64,000 nt of DNA from Streptantibioticus silvisoli (lineage in GTDB: Bacteria > Actinomycetota > Actinomycetes > Streptomycetales > Streptomycetaceae), in NCBI RefSeq assembly GCF_027947535.2, contig NZ_JAAGKO020000013.1, positions 62,001-126,000 of the forward strand. The letters are read 5' to 3'. Below the pieces are notes generated by a model. It worked only from the letters and a program-made list of their open reading frames with translations, made no database searches and was not told the DNA's origin. Shown piece after piece: positions 33,350-42,227 of this stretch (the first letter of the stretch is position 1; every line of letters starts with the position of its first letter). The translations under genes and the position numbers were made by a program.

Positions 33350-34867
33350 TCAGCGGGCCGGGGCACCCGACAGGACCGGGGCGGCGGTACGGGCACCGGC
33401 GCCCGTGGTGAGCCGGGGCATGACCATGACCACGCCGATCTCCAGCAGGACGAGTCCCGCGGCGGCCAGGAGCGCCGCGTGGTAGCCCCCGGCGACCGCG
33501 GCCAGCCGGGCCGCGCCGGTGGCGGCCGCCGCGAGCGGGCGGGCGGTGACGGAGGTGGCGACCGTGGCCAGCGCCGCGAGCCCGACCGTGGAGCCGACCT
33601 CCTGCGAGGTCTTCAGCAGACCTGTCGCCACCCCCAGGCCGGTCGCGGCGACGCCCTGGACGGCCGCGGTGGTGATGGGCACGAACCCCATGCCGACGCC
33701 CAGCGTCGCCAGGACGACGGGCGGCAGGACGTCGGTCGCGTAGCTGCCGCCGACCGGCACCGCCGACAGCCACAGCACACCGCCGAGGGCCAGCATCCCG
33801 GCCGCACCCAGCAGCAGGCGCGGCGAGAGCGAGGCGATCAGCCGAGTGCCGAGCGCGGAGCCGGCGAGCATGCCCAGGCTGCCGGGCATGAAGGCGACGC
33901 CGGCCAGCAGCGGCGGAAGCCCCAGCACGGTCTGCAGGTACAGCGACAGGAAGTAGAACATCGCGGAGATCCCCGCGCCCATCAGCAGCGCCTGGCCGTT
34001 CGCGCAGGCGACGGCCCGCAGCCGGAACAGCCCCAGGGGCAGCAGCGGGCACTTCGCGCGCCGTTCGACGACGACGAACGCGGCGAGCAGCGTGACGCCG
34101 GCCGCCGCGGGCAGCAGGGTGCGGAGCGAGGTCCACGACGTGGTGCCCGTGCCGACCACGGCGTAGACCAGGGCCGCCAGGCCCGGGCCCACGGTCAGCG
34201 CGCCGGGCAGGTCCAACCGGGACAGGCCGTGCGGGCGGCGGCCGGCCTCGGTGAGCACCCGCGCGCCCACCCGGAACACCGCCAGTCCCACCGGTACGTT
34301 GACCCACAGCACCCAGTGCCAGCCAAGCGTCTGGGTGAGCACTCCGCCCAGCACCGCCCCCAGGGCCCCGCCGGACGAGGCGGCCGCCGTCCACACGCCC
34401 AAGGCACGCCGGCGCCGGTCCGGGTCGGGGTAGGCGGCTGTCAGCAGGCTCATCGTCGCCGGCGACAGGATCGCCGCGCCGGCGCCCTGCACCGTGCGGG
34501 CAGCCACCAGGGCCGCGGCGTCCGGTGCGAAGCCGCCCGCCAGGCTCGCCAGGGTGAACAGCCCCAGGCCGAGCAGGAAGGTCCGCTTGCGGCCGAGGAC
34601 GTCGGCGAGCCGGCCGCCCAGCAGCAGCAGGGCGGCCAGGGCGAGGGTGTAGCCGTCGACCACCCACTGCATCCCGGCGGGCGAGAGCGCGAGCGAGCGC
34701 CGCACGGCCGGCAGCGCGACGTTCACGACGGTGGAGTCCAGGGAGGTCATCAACTGTGCCGCGCACAGCACCACCAGCACCGCCGCCGACGGCCGGCGCG
34801 GCCGGGTGGTGGCGCGGCCGGCGGCCGTACGGGGGAGCACCGGGCCCGCTGCCGGGACGTGGGACAT
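33350..34867 (-). CDS. DHA2-family MFS drug exporter (EmrB/QacA type)
   Basis: A 505-residue transporter with about 14 transmembrane helices. Family motifs are clear: LDSTVVNVALPAV in helix 1, GGRLADVLGRKRTF (motif A) after helix 2, ARTVQGAGAAILSPATMSLL (motif B) and GGALGAVLGGVLTQTLGWHW (motif C of antiporters). The ATG at 34867 is preferred over one 45 bases upstream, since AAAGG lies before it and the family N-terminus begins there. It is 58 bases downstream of a small membrane protein gene. Probably a proton-coupled multidrug exporter; substrate unknown. Confidence 0.93.
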   Translation of the reverse strand: MSHVPAAGPVLPRTAAGRATTRPRRPSAAVLVVLCAAQLMTSLDSTVVNVALPAVRRSLALSPAGMQWVVDGYTLALAALLLLGGRLADVLGRKRTFLLGLGLFTLASLAGGFAPDAAALVAARTVQGAGAAILSPATMSLLTAAYPDPDRRRRALGVWTAAASSGGALGAVLGGVLTQTLGWHWVLWVNVPVGLAVFRVGARVLTEAGRRPHGLSRLDLPGALTVGPGLAALVYAVVGTGTTSWTSLRTLLPAAAGVTLLAAFVVVERRAKCPLLPLGLFRLRAVACANGQALLMGAGISAMFYFLSLYLQTVLGLPPLLAGVAFMPGSLGMLAGSALGTRLIASLSPRLLLGAAGMLALGGVLWLSAVPVGGSYATDVLPPVVLATLGVGMGFVPITTAAVQGVAATGLGVATGLLKTSQEVGSTVGLAALATVATSVTARPLAAAATGAARLAAVAGGYHAALLAAAGLVLLEIGVVMVMPRLTTGAGARTAAPVLSGAPAR

Positions 34868-34925
34868 GGCGTCATCGCCTTTCGGTTCGGTTCGGGCGGA
34901 TGCGGTGCGCACGGCAGGTGCGGCC

Positions 34926-35504
34926 CTACAGCTCTGCCGAGGGCACGAGCCGGCCGGCCGTGGTCCTGCGGGCCCGGACCCGGGCGGAGTACCAGTGGGT
35001 GAAGCAGGCGGGGACGCCGAATCCGACGGCCTGGTTGGCGGCCTTCAGCAGGCCGGCCGCGTGGTGGGCGTCGCACAGGTACCCGGCGGCCGCGGCGTAG
35101 CTGAAGCTGACCGTCCACACGAGGGTGATGACGACGTTGGTCCGCCGGAACAGCGGTGTGTCCCACACCTCCGGCGCGGTGCGCTGCCGGGCGATGCCGA
35201 GGGTGAACGGGCGGCGGACGGCCAGGCTGCTCCAGGCGATCAGCGCCAGCCACGCCGAGGACAGCGCGCCGTCGTACGTCTGGAGGGGCGAGTGGGGATC
35301 GGCGAACGCGAAGGCGGTCAGCGCGGTGAAGTAGGCGATCGTGCCGAAGTCCAGGATCTGCGCGTCGCCGCCCGTGCCCCGGCGGCGGCCGGAGAGCAGG
35401 AGCAGGACGCTGCCGGCGAGCGCGGCCGCGGCACCCCATTGCCACCCGACGGTCGACAGAACGGAAAAGGTGATCCAGGGCAGGAAACCCCGAAGGTAGG
35501 TCAT
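34926..35504 (-). CDS. hypothetical membrane protein, five to six helices
   Basis: A 192-residue integral membrane protein. Hydrophobic helices start at about residues 5, 22, 55, 85, 120 and 140. The C-terminal region has the motif AANQAVGFGVPACFTHWYSAR. It resembles uncharacterised Streptomyces membrane proteins, but no function is known. The ATG follows GAGAGGAA. It precedes the exporter gene in the same direction and is probably cotranscribed. Its promoter region carries the dyad operators at 35655-35762. Confidence 0.7.
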   Translation of the reverse strand: MTYLRGFLPWITFSVLSTVGWQWGAAAALAGSVLLLLSGRRRGTGGDAQILDFGTIAYFTALTAFAFADPHSPLQTYDGALSSAWLALIAWSSLAVRRPFTLGIARQRTAPEVWDTPLFRRTNVVITLVWTVSFSYAAAAGYLCDAHHAAGLLKAANQAVGFGVPACFTHWYSARVRARRTTAGRLVPSAEL

Positions 35505-35905
35505 GGGAAAGCATTCCTCTCACCGGCGCGGGAGCCGTCCTCCCCGCGGAAATGACGCCCGGCGGATTGCGCGTCGTGCCGGGCTCTTTTGCGGTGCGGT
35601 TCAACTGCCACCCAACGTAGGCGCGTTCACCTTCGCCGTCCTCGGCCCGGTGCTGTATCTCCCGGTGGAGCCGCTCTCCACCCCCGGGTGGAGAGCTACA
35701 CCCACCCAAGGAGGCGGCGGGCGGCCGCCGTTGACCTGCGGGTGGAGAGATCTCCACCCGCAGCTACGGCGTACGGCCCAAGACCGGGCGGACCTCGCGG
35801 ACATAGCGTCGTGGCACCGGAACCGAAAGGGCCGGTACGGACGGCCGATTCCGGTACAGCACGGGAGCGGCCGACCGGGGAAATTCGTGGACCGAGGAGG
35901 ATTTC
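35505..35905. promoter_or_regulatory. divergent control region with clustered GGTGGAG/CTCCACC dyads
   Basis: This 401-base region separates the membrane protein/exporter genes from the ferredoxin/P450 operon. Dyads: CGGTGGAG-N5-CTCCACCC at 35663-35683 (preceded by GTATCTCC), a half-site GGGTGGAG at 35686-35693, and a near-perfect palindrome TGCGGGTGGAGA-GA-TCTCCACCCGCA at 35737-35762. A TTGACC at 35731 could be a -35 overlapped by the last dyad. Several spaced dyads suggest cooperative control of both arms. Confidence 0.6.
35737..35762. promoter_or_regulatory. 26-base palindromic operator
   Basis: Two perfect 12-base arms (TGCGGGTGGAGA and TCTCCACCCGCA) flank a two-base centre. It shares the GGTGGAG/CTCCACC core with sites at 33179 and 35663. 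Confidence 0.6.
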
Positions 35906-36136
35906 GTGCACGTCGTCATCGATCTGAACCGCTGCCAGAGTTATGGGCAGTGCGTTTACGCCGCACCCGAGGTGTTCCGTTTCCGGGGTGGGGAATCGCT
36001 GGAATACGACCACGTTCCGGACGCCCGGTACGAGCAGGCGGTCGAGCGGGCGGCGCTGGCCTGCCCGGTGCGGGCGATCACCCTCGGCCGGCCGTCCGAG
36101 GCCGTCCCGGCGCCGGCGGCGGGCGGGGTGCGATGA
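35906..36136 (+). CDS. [3Fe-4S] ferredoxin of P450 type
   Basis: A 76-residue ferredoxin with the three-cysteine pattern of P450 partners: C10-x2-Y13-G-Q-C16 and C53-P. The fourth cluster ligand position holds Tyr13, as expected for a 3Fe-4S cluster. The GTG start has GAGGAGG five bases upstream. The stop overlaps the reductase start (ATGA). It should pass electrons from the reductase to the P450 encoded downstream in the same operon. Confidence 0.93.
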   Translation: MHVVIDLNRCQSYGQCVYAAPEVFRFRGGESLEYDHVPDARYEQAVERAALACPVRAITLGRPSEAVPAPAAGGVR

Positions 36137-37419
36137 GCGCGCACCGGGAACGGATCGTCATCGTCGGCGCGTCCCTGGCCGGACTGCGCACCGCCGAGTC
36201 GTTGCGCGCCGGCGGCTTCACCGGCGAACTGGTGCTGATCGGCGACGAGCCCCACGAGCCCTACGACCGGCCCCCGCTGTCGAAGACGGTGCTGTCGGGC
36301 CGGATCGGCACGGGCCGGCTGGCGCTGCGGACGTCCGACCTGGCCGCGCGGTGGCTGCTGGGCGTCGCGGCGACCGGCCTGGACCGGGCCGGCCGGCTGG
36401 TGCGGCTGGCGGACGGCGGCTCGGTCGGCTTCGACCGCCTGGTGATCGCCACCGGCGTCCGGGCGCGGCCCTGGCCGGTCGCCGAGCAGGCCGCGCTGAA
36501 CGGCGTGCACGTACTGCGCGGTCGGGACGACGCCGACCGGCTCCGGGCCGACCTGGCCGCCGGGCCGGACCGGGTGCTGGTCGTCGGGGCGGGGTTCACC
36601 GGCTCCGAGGTGGCGTCGAGCTGCCGCGACCTCGGACTGGCGGTCACGCTGGTGCACCGCGGCGCCGCACCGATGGCCGGCGCGCTGGGGACCGCCGTCG
36701 GCTCGGCGATCGGCGTGCGGCAGCGCGCCCACGGGGTCGACCTGCGGGTCGGCACCACGGTCGCCGCGCTGGTCGGCGACCGGCAGGGGCGGTTGCGGCA
36801 GGCCCGGCTGTCCGACGGCGACGTCGTCGACGCCGATGTCGCCGTCGTGGCGTCCGGCTCGCTGCGCAACGTGGAATGGCTGCACGGCAGCGGCCTGGCC
36901 GTCGACGCGCGCGGCGTGCACTGCGACCCGGCCTGCCGCGTGCTGGACACCGACGGCGCGGTCGTCGACGGCCTGTACGCCGTCGGGGACGTCGCCCGCT
37001 GGCGGCACCCGCTGTTCGACGGCGCTCCGACGGCGCTGGAGCACTGGGGCAACGCGGTCGACCAGGCGGAGACCGCCGCGCACAACCTGACCCGCGCCCC
37101 GCACGGGGTGCGGTTCAACGAAGCGGTGCCCGCCTTCTGGTCCGACCAGTTCGGTATGAACATCAAGTCCGTCGGCCTGCCGCATCTCGCCGACCACGTC
37201 GTCCTGGCCCAGGGCGGCTTCGACCGGCGCTCGTTCGTCGCCGTCTACGGCCGCGACGGTGTGACCGTCGGCGCGGTCTCGGTCGACTCGCCCCGCGTCA
37301 TGGACGGTTACCGGGCGCTGATCACCGAACGGGCGGCGTTCCCGCCCCGGATCGATGCCACCGACTCACCGGCCTTCGCCACCCCCTCCCCGATCCTCGA
37401 AGGAGCAGCACGCCCGTGA
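36133..37419 (+). CDS. FAD-dependent ferredoxin reductase
   Basis: A 428-residue reductase of the putidaredoxin-reductase type. It has an FAD-binding fold at the N-terminus (IVIVGASLAGLRTAESLR), YDRPPLSKTVLSG, an NAD-binding fold at about 140-175 (VLVVGAGFTGSEVASSCRDL), and the C-terminal FAD motif GLYAVGDVARWRHPL followed by HWGNAVDQAETAAHNL. It takes electrons from NAD(P)H to the upstream ferredoxin. Its start and stop overlap both neighbouring genes, so the three are produced together. Confidence 0.94.
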   Translation: MSAHRERIVIVGASLAGLRTAESLRAGGFTGELVLIGDEPHEPYDRPPLSKTVLSGRIGTGRLALRTSDLAARWLLGVAATGLDRAGRLVRLADGGSVGFDRLVIATGVRARPWPVAEQAALNGVHVLRGRDDADRLRADLAAGPDRVLVVGAGFTGSEVASSCRDLGLAVTLVHRGAAPMAGALGTAVGSAIGVRQRAHGVDLRVGTTVAALVGDRQGRLRQARLSDGDVVDADVAVVASGSLRNVEWLHGSGLAVDARGVHCDPACRVLDTDGAVVDGLYAVGDVARWRHPLFDGAPTALEHWGNAVDQAETAAHNLTRAPHGVRFNEAVPAFWSDQFGMNIKSVGLPHLADHVVLAQGGFDRRSFVAVYGRDGVTVGAVSVDSPRVMDGYRALITERAAFPPRIDATDSPAFATPSPILEGAARP

Positions 37420-38663
37420 CCACCACCGCACCCCTGCCCGCCGCGGCCGCGTACGGCCGGCTCATGGACCAGGCCAACCGGCACGACCCCTACCCGCTCT
37501 TCGCCGAACTGGCCGCCGAACCCGTCCAGAGGCTCGACGCCCACACGTGGCTGGTCGCCCGGCACACCGACATCGCCAGGCTGCTGCGCGACCCGCGGCT
37601 GTCCGCGCGGGACGACGCCCCGCACGGCGGTCCGGACGCGCCGCTGGGCTCCGACGGCCTGCCCTTCGCCGGCCCGTTCCTGTCGCTGGACCCGCCGCAC
37701 CACGACACGCTGCGCGAGCAGACCATGCACCAGCTCGTCCCCCGCATCCTGGGCATGCGCCCGCACATCGAGGCCGCGGTAGGGCAGTTGCTCGACGCGG
37801 CCGGCGGCGGCCCCGGGCGGCTCGACATCGTCGAGTCGGTGGCGTACCCGCTGCCGGTCGGCGTGATCTGCGAACTGCTCGGCGTCCCCCGCGAGGAGGA
37901 GCCGGTCTTCCACTCCTTCGCCACCCGCCTGACCCGGGGCCTGGACCCGGTGGAATCCCTCTCGGCCCGGCAGATCGCCGACTTGGAGGTGACCCGCCGC
38001 GACTGGCGTGCCTATCTGCTGCCGATGATCGCCCGGCGGCAGGCCGATCCGGGCGCCGACCTGATCTCCGGTCTGCTGACCGAGGGCGACCCGGCGCACC
38101 GGATGAACACGCTCGAACTCGGCGCCACCCTCGGCCTGTTGCTCATCGCCGGCCACGAGACGACCGTCAACCTCGTCGCCAACGGCACGCTGGCCCTGCT
38201 GCGCCACCCTGACGTCCTCGCCCGGCTCCGCGCCGATCCAGGCCTCGCCCCGGCCGTCGTGGAGGAGGTGCTCCGGTTCGACCCGCCGGTACAGATGACG
38301 GGCCGGCACGCCACGGCCCCGATCCAGGTGGGCGGGCAGACCGTCGAACCCGGCGACCGCGTCCTGCTGCTGCTGGCGGCCGGCAACCGCGATCCGCTCC
38401 GGTTCCCCGATCCGGACCGCTTCTGGCCGGAGCGGCCGGACAACGCCCACCTCGCGTTCGGTGGCGGCGTGCACTACTGCGTGGGCGCCGCGCTCGCCAG
38501 GATGGAGGCGCAGGCGGCACTCAGCGCGATCGCCACCCGTCTGACCGCCCCCCGCCTCGTCGCCGACCCGCCGCCCTACCGGCCCACCATGCTGCTGCGC
38601 GGACCGCGGGAGCTGCTCGTCGACCACGACGGCATCACCGGCCGCGCCCCTGCGTCCGGCTGA
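37416..38663 (+). CDS. cytochrome P450
   Basis: A 415-residue bacterial class I P450. It carries the oxygen-binding I-helix motif AGHETT (245-250), ExxR at 284-287, and the heme-binding loop FGGGVHYCVGAALARME with ligand Cys355. The GTG start overlaps the reductase stop (GTGA) and follows AAGGAG. The substrate is unknown; the neighbouring exporter and shared operator suggest a detoxification or specialised-metabolite role. CYP family assignment needs comparison with named families. Confidence 0.95.
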   Translation: MTTTAPLPAAAAYGRLMDQANRHDPYPLFAELAAEPVQRLDAHTWLVARHTDIARLLRDPRLSARDDAPHGGPDAPLGSDGLPFAGPFLSLDPPHHDTLREQTMHQLVPRILGMRPHIEAAVGQLLDAAGGGPGRLDIVESVAYPLPVGVICELLGVPREEEPVFHSFATRLTRGLDPVESLSARQIADLEVTRRDWRAYLLPMIARRQADPGADLISGLLTEGDPAHRMNTLELGATLGLLLIAGHETTVNLVANGTLALLRHPDVLARLRADPGLAPAVVEEVLRFDPPVQMTGRHATAPIQVGGQTVEPGDRVLLLLAAGNRDPLRFPDPDRFWPERPDNAHLAFGGGVHYCVGAALARMEAQAALSAIATRLTAPRLVADPPPYRPTMLLRGPRELLVDHDGITGRAPASG

Positions 38664-38721
38664 CAGGGGACGCGGCGCGGTCATGACGCAGAGCTGCGGG
38701 GGACGGCTCCGACGGCGGCGG

Positions 38722-38748
38722 GGCCCCGCGAAACCCGGTCGCGGGGTC
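38722..38748. terminator. hairpin between the convergent P450 and SnoaL-like genes
   Basis: CCCCGCGA (38724-38731) and TCGCGGGG (38739-38746) form a perfect 8-base stem, extended to ten pairs with one G-U, around a 7-base loop. No U-tract follows. Its position between convergent genes fits a bidirectional terminator. Confidence 0.5.
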
Positions 38749-38830
38749 GCCGGCCCGCCGCCACTGTTCGCCGCTGCTCGAGGACCAGCGGGGCCCTGGT
38801 GGGTGGTGGCGCGGGACGGCGGGGGAGCGG

Positions 38831-39409
38831 TCAGGCATCGCCGAGCCAGGCGGTGCCGGCTGCCTTGATCCCGGCTTCCAGGGCGCTGTCGCGGGTGGGG
38901 AACTCGCGCACGATCGGGAAGCCGGACTTCTCCAGCAGGTACGCCAGGGCGGCGTACTCGCGCGGGAAGCGGCGCACCTCCTTCTCGTCGATCTCCTGCA
39001 CCTTCGTGAGGAAGGTGAAGCAGCTCATGTCGTAGCTGCTGTCGCGGCGGCTGATGCGCCAGACGCCGTCGCGCTTCTCGACCTGGTCCAGGAAGCGGTT
39101 GTGGGCGGTGGCGCCGAGTTCCAGGGCGGTGTTCTCGGCGATGATCATCGCGTTGGTCTGCACCAGGGCCCGGTCGCCGTTGAAGGTGATGGACGGGCTG
39201 GTGATGACGTGCTTGCTGCGCAGGTCGGAGGCGCCCATGCGGGCCGATCCCTCGACGAAGTCGGCGGCCGAGCCGTCGAACCAGGTGATCGCGATCGTGG
39301 CCCCGGGGTGGAAGAGGGCGCGCAGCTGGTCCCACTCGCTCAGGTCGCGGTGCATCCAGCCGGTCATCAGATCGGCGATCGCGGCGCGGTCCTCAAGGCG
39401 TGCGTCCAT
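38831..39409 (-). CDS. SnoaL-like (NTF2-fold) protein
   Basis: A 192-residue protein of the SnoaL/NTF2-like fold, which includes ring-cyclising enzymes, dehydratases and small-ligand binders. Visible features are the N-terminal helix DRAAIADLMTGWMHRDL, WDQLRALFHPGATIAITWFD, and the strand pair HVITSPSITFNGDRALVQTN with HNRFLDQVEKRDGVWRISRR. The ATG at 39409 follows GGGAG; the frame extends far upstream through non-coding sequence. An AT-rich palindrome lies in its promoter. It faces the P450 operon tail-to-tail, so any metabolic link is speculative. Confidence 0.82.
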   Translation of the reverse strand: MDARLEDRAAIADLMTGWMHRDLSEWDQLRALFHPGATIAITWFDGSAADFVEGSARMGASDLRSKHVITSPSITFNGDRALVQTNAMIIAENTALELGATAHNRFLDQVEKRDGVWRISRRDSSYDMSCFTFLTKVQEIDEKEVRRFPREYAALAYLLEKSGFPIVREFPTRDSALEAGIKAAGTAWLGDA

Positions 39410-39433
39410 GGTGCGGAACTCCCGTGAATAGAG

Positions 39434-39445
39434 AACAAATTTGTT
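39434..39445. promoter_or_regulatory. AT-rich palindrome AACAAATTTGTT upstream of the SnoaL-like gene
   Basis: A perfect 12-base palindrome 25 bases before the start codon, in a genome where such AT-rich runs are very rare. Size and position fit a MarR- or TetR-type operator overlapping the promoter. Confidence 0.5.
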
Positions 39446-39484
39446 TCTTAAGTTGACGGTACACCGCCGGACACCGGCACCCTT

Positions 39485-39792
39485 CGCGGTGACCCGCTGG
39501 TCCTGCTCACCCCGTTCGCCCGGCTTCTGGAAGAACCGGGCGGGCACGCCCCGCGGTCCCTGCCGACCCGGCGCCCCCGCCGTCCCGAGCCCTTCGCCCA
39601 GGTCGTGTACCAGGGCATCCTTCCGCACCGCATCGTCCTGCCGGCCTGCATGCTCACCGCGGTCGACCGCGGACCGGCAGCCCCGCAGCGCGCCACCGCT
39701 CGCACCGCGGCCATCGGCCCGCGCCTGATCGCGGCCGGGTCCATCGACCACGGCGCCGTCCCCGACGAGGAGGTCGGACGTGCGTGCCGTGT
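39485..39792 (+). pseudogene. possible remnant of a plus-strand gene
   Basis: One frame stays open with coding-like third-position bias: DPLVLLTPFARLLEEPGG, then FAQVVYQGILPHRIVLPACM and IGPRLIAAGSIDHGAVPDEE. No start codon with a ribosome-binding site precedes it, and it runs antisense into the end of gnd. It may be a decayed gene; the family was not recognised. Confidence 0.3.
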
Positions 39793-39822
39793 CGCGGGTT
39801 CGTGCGGTGGGCCGGTGGCGGG

Positions 39823-41256
39823 TCAGCTCTCGGTTTCGGTCCTGTCCGCGCCCCACAGCGTGTGGAAGGTGCCGTCGGTGTCGGTGCGGCGGTAGGTGTG
39901 GGCGCCGAAGTAGTCGCGTTGCCCCTGGATCAGGCCGGCGGGCAGTCGGCGGGAGCGCAGGGCGTCGTAGTAGGACAGCGCGGCGGAGAAGCCCGGGGTG
40001 GGGACGCCGAGCCGGGCGGCGGTGGCCACCACGCGCCGCCAGGCGTCCTGGGCGTCGCCGATCGCGTCGCGGAAGTAGGGCGCGGTCAGCAGGGAAGCCG
40101 GCGCGTGGCCGCCTTCGTAGGACTCGGTGATGCGGTTGAGGAACCGGGCGCGGATGATGCAGCCGCCGCGCCAGATCGCCGCGACCGCGCCGGGGTCGAT
40201 GTTCCAGCCGTACGCCTCGCTGCCGGCCTGGATCTGGTGCACGCCCTGGGCGTACGCCACGATCTTCGACGCGTACAGCGCCTGCTCGACGTCGTCGGCG
40301 AACCGGTCGGCCTCCGCGCCGGACAGCGTGCCGGAGGGGCCGGGCAGGTCCTGGCCGGCCTCGCGCAGGTCGGCGTGGCCGGACAGCGAGCGGGCGAAGA
40401 CCGCCTCGGCGATGCCGCTGACCGGGACACCGAGGTCCAGGGCGGTCTGCACGGTCCAGCGCCCGGTGCCCTTCTGCTCGGCCTGGTCCAGCACGACGTC
40501 GACGAACGGCCTGCCGGTGTGGGCGTCGGTGTGGGCGAGCACCTCGGCGGTGATCTCGATCAGGTAGGACTCCAGCCGTCCTTCGTTCCAGGTGCGGAAG
40601 ACCTCGGCGATCGCGGCGGGCTCCATACCGAGCGCGCGGCGCAGCAGGTCGTAGGACTCCGCGATCAGCTGCATGTCGGCGTACTCGATGCCGTTGTGCA
40701 CCATCTTGACGAAGTGCCCGGCGCCGTCCTGGCCGAGGTGGGTGCAGCAGGGGCGGCCGTCGACGGAGGCGGCGATGTCCTCCAGCAGCGGTCCGAGGGA
40801 CTCGTAGGCCTCGGTGGAGCCGCCGGGCATGATGCTGGGGCCGTTGAGCGCGCCCTCCTCGCCGCCGGAGATGCCGGTGCCGACGAAGTGCAGACCGCGC
40901 TTCCGCAACGCCTTCTCGCGGCGCCGGGTGTCCTCGAAGTGCGCGTTGCCGCCGTCGACGATCATGTCGCCCTCGTCCAGCAGCGGCGCGAACTGGTCGA
41001 TGACCGCGTCGGTGGGGTCGCCCGCCTTCACCATGATCACCAGGCGGCGCGGGCGTTCCAGCGAGGCGACGAAGTCCTCCGGCTTCCGCGCCGGCACGAA
41101 GTCGCCCTCGTCGCCGAACTGCTCCACCAGGTCCTCGACCCGCTGGGTGTTGCGATTGTGCACCGCGACCGTGTAACCGTGCCGCGCGAGATTACGGGCC
41201 AGGTTGCGGCCCATCACCGCGAGCCCGGTGACCCCGATCTGCGCCTGCTTCGCCAT
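39823..41256 (-). CDS. gnd: 6-phosphogluconate dehydrogenase (decarboxylating)
   Basis: A 477-residue enzyme of the pentose phosphate pathway that converts 6-phosphogluconate to ribulose 5-phosphate with NADP(H) production. It has the coenzyme fold IGVTGLAVMGRNLARNLARHGYTVAVHNR (here cited in part), the signature GISGGEEGALNGPSIMPGG, catalytic Lys in GHFVKMVHNGIEY, and RGGCIIRARFLNRI. Length matches the long dimeric form. The ATG at 41256 follows AGGAG; a TTG nine bases earlier is less likely. Two fragments of this gene are scattered at 25.3 and 30.4 kb. Confidence 0.96.
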   Translation of the reverse strand: MAKQAQIGVTGLAVMGRNLARNLARHGYTVAVHNRNTQRVEDLVEQFGDEGDFVPARKPEDFVASLERPRRLVIMVKAGDPTDAVIDQFAPLLDEGDMIVDGGNAHFEDTRRREKALRKRGLHFVGTGISGGEEGALNGPSIMPGGSTEAYESLGPLLEDIAASVDGRPCCTHLGQDGAGHFVKMVHNGIEYADMQLIAESYDLLRRALGMEPAAIAEVFRTWNEGRLESYLIEITAEVLAHTDAHTGRPFVDVVLDQAEQKGTGRWTVQTALDLGVPVSGIAEAVFARSLSGHADLREAGQDLPGPSGTLSGAEADRFADDVEQALYASKIVAYAQGVHQIQAGSEAYGWNIDPGAVAAIWRGGCIIRARFLNRITESYEGGHAPASLLTAPYFRDAIGDAQDAWRRVVATAARLGVPTPGFSAALSYYDALRSRRLPAGLIQGQRDYFGAHTYRRTDTDGTFHTLWGADRTETES

Positions 41257-41661
41257 GATCGTCAACTCCTGTCTCGGTAGCGCCTGCCCGGCCGCCCCGC
41301 CCTTCGCGGGAGCACCGGGGCCTCGCGCCTACCCGCTGACGCCGCCGCCCACCTGCGCGCCCGCCCTCCCCCGAGTCTGCGGTCATCGGCCCGGCCGCGC
41401 ACGGCGACGGCACGGCCGCCCGGCGCGGCGGTCCGCTCGACGCGAGGGCCCGTTCCACGCGGGGGCCGTTCGACGTGAGGGTCCGCTCGACGTGGAGGTC
41501 CGCCCGGCGCGGGACCCGCCGCAGACCCGCACGGCGCCGCCGCCGGTGGACGGTCCGCACGGAGCCGCCGCCGGACGATCGCACGCCGCCTCCGCGGGAC
41601 GGACCGGCCGCACGTTGCCACCAGTCGCCCGGTTGAAGGTTCCCCCGACCCCGCCGACCCC
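41257..41661. repeat. gene-free region with degenerate ~20-base repeats
   Basis: Between gnd and the MarR gene. From 41425 to 41500 there are units such as GGTCCGCTCGACGCGAGGGC, repeated with variation, followed by CGCCGCCGGTGGACGGTCCGCACGG-like units. No gene on either strand has convincing features. Confidence 0.4.
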
Positions 41662-42153
41662 TCAGTCCGTTCCCGGTGAAGCGTCCGGGGTCAGATAGCG
41701 GGCGCTGACGGCGCGGTTGTACTTGTCGAACATCGCGCCGAGGAGGCGTACGTCCTCCGGTGACCAGTCCGCCAGCAGGGCGGCCACGTCGTGGGAGCGG
41801 GCACTGCGGGTGTCGTCCATGCGGCGCAGCCCCTCGTCGGTCGGCGTGATGACGCACCGCCGTTTGTCCTGCGGGGCCGGCTCGCTGACCACCAGGGCGG
41901 ATGCGCGCAGTACGGCCACCTGCCGGCCGACGGTGGACGGCGCGACGCCGAGGATCGCGGCCAGTTCGTTGAGGCTCATCGGCCCGCGGGCGTCCAGGGT
42001 GCGCAGCACCAGGTACTCCGCCCGGTCCAGGCGGTAGCGGAACTCGCGCCTGCGGTTGAGCAGCTCGAAGTTACGCACGAGCAGGGCGGTCTGAAACTCG
42101 ATCAGGTCCATGCCGTCCGGGTCGCCGGCCGGCTGCCGCTCCTTGGGGGGCAT
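41662..42153 (-). CDS. MarR-family transcriptional regulator
   Basis: A 163-residue winged-helix repressor. The DNA-binding part reads LDARGPMSLNELAAILGVAP, STVGRQVAVLRASALVVSEP and the wing DKRRCVITPTDEGL. The ATG at 42153 is preferred to that at 42159 because GGAG lies seven bases before it. It is divergent from the FUSC membrane protein gene with only 74 bases between starts, so it probably represses that gene and responds to an aromatic or toxic compound. Confidence 0.92.
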   Translation of the reverse strand: MPPKERQPAGDPDGMDLIEFQTALLVRNFELLNRRREFRYRLDRAEYLVLRTLDARGPMSLNELAAILGVAPSTVGRQVAVLRASALVVSEPAPQDKRRCVITPTDEGLRRMDDTRSARSHDVAALLADWSPEDVRLLGAMFDKYNRAVSARYLTPDASPGTD

Positions 42154-42227
42154 GTACATGCTCCGCTGCGGTAGTCGTACGATGCAATGAGTTACGAGTA
42201 TCATACAACTATCTGGAAGGCTCCTGC
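42154..42227. promoter_or_regulatory. divergent MarR/FUSC promoter with candidate operator
   Basis: The short region is AT-rich for this genome. GTACGAT (42178-42184) and ATCATAC (42200-42206) form an imperfect inverted repeat (one mismatch). With 74 bases between start codons, one bound MarR dimer could block both promoters. Confidence 0.4.

Noticed and set aside
35731-35770. A MerR-type promoter with the palindrome in a 19-20-base spacer
   Set aside because: TTGACC is present but no -10 hexamer lies at 17-20 bases; the nearest TACGGC is 28 bases away.
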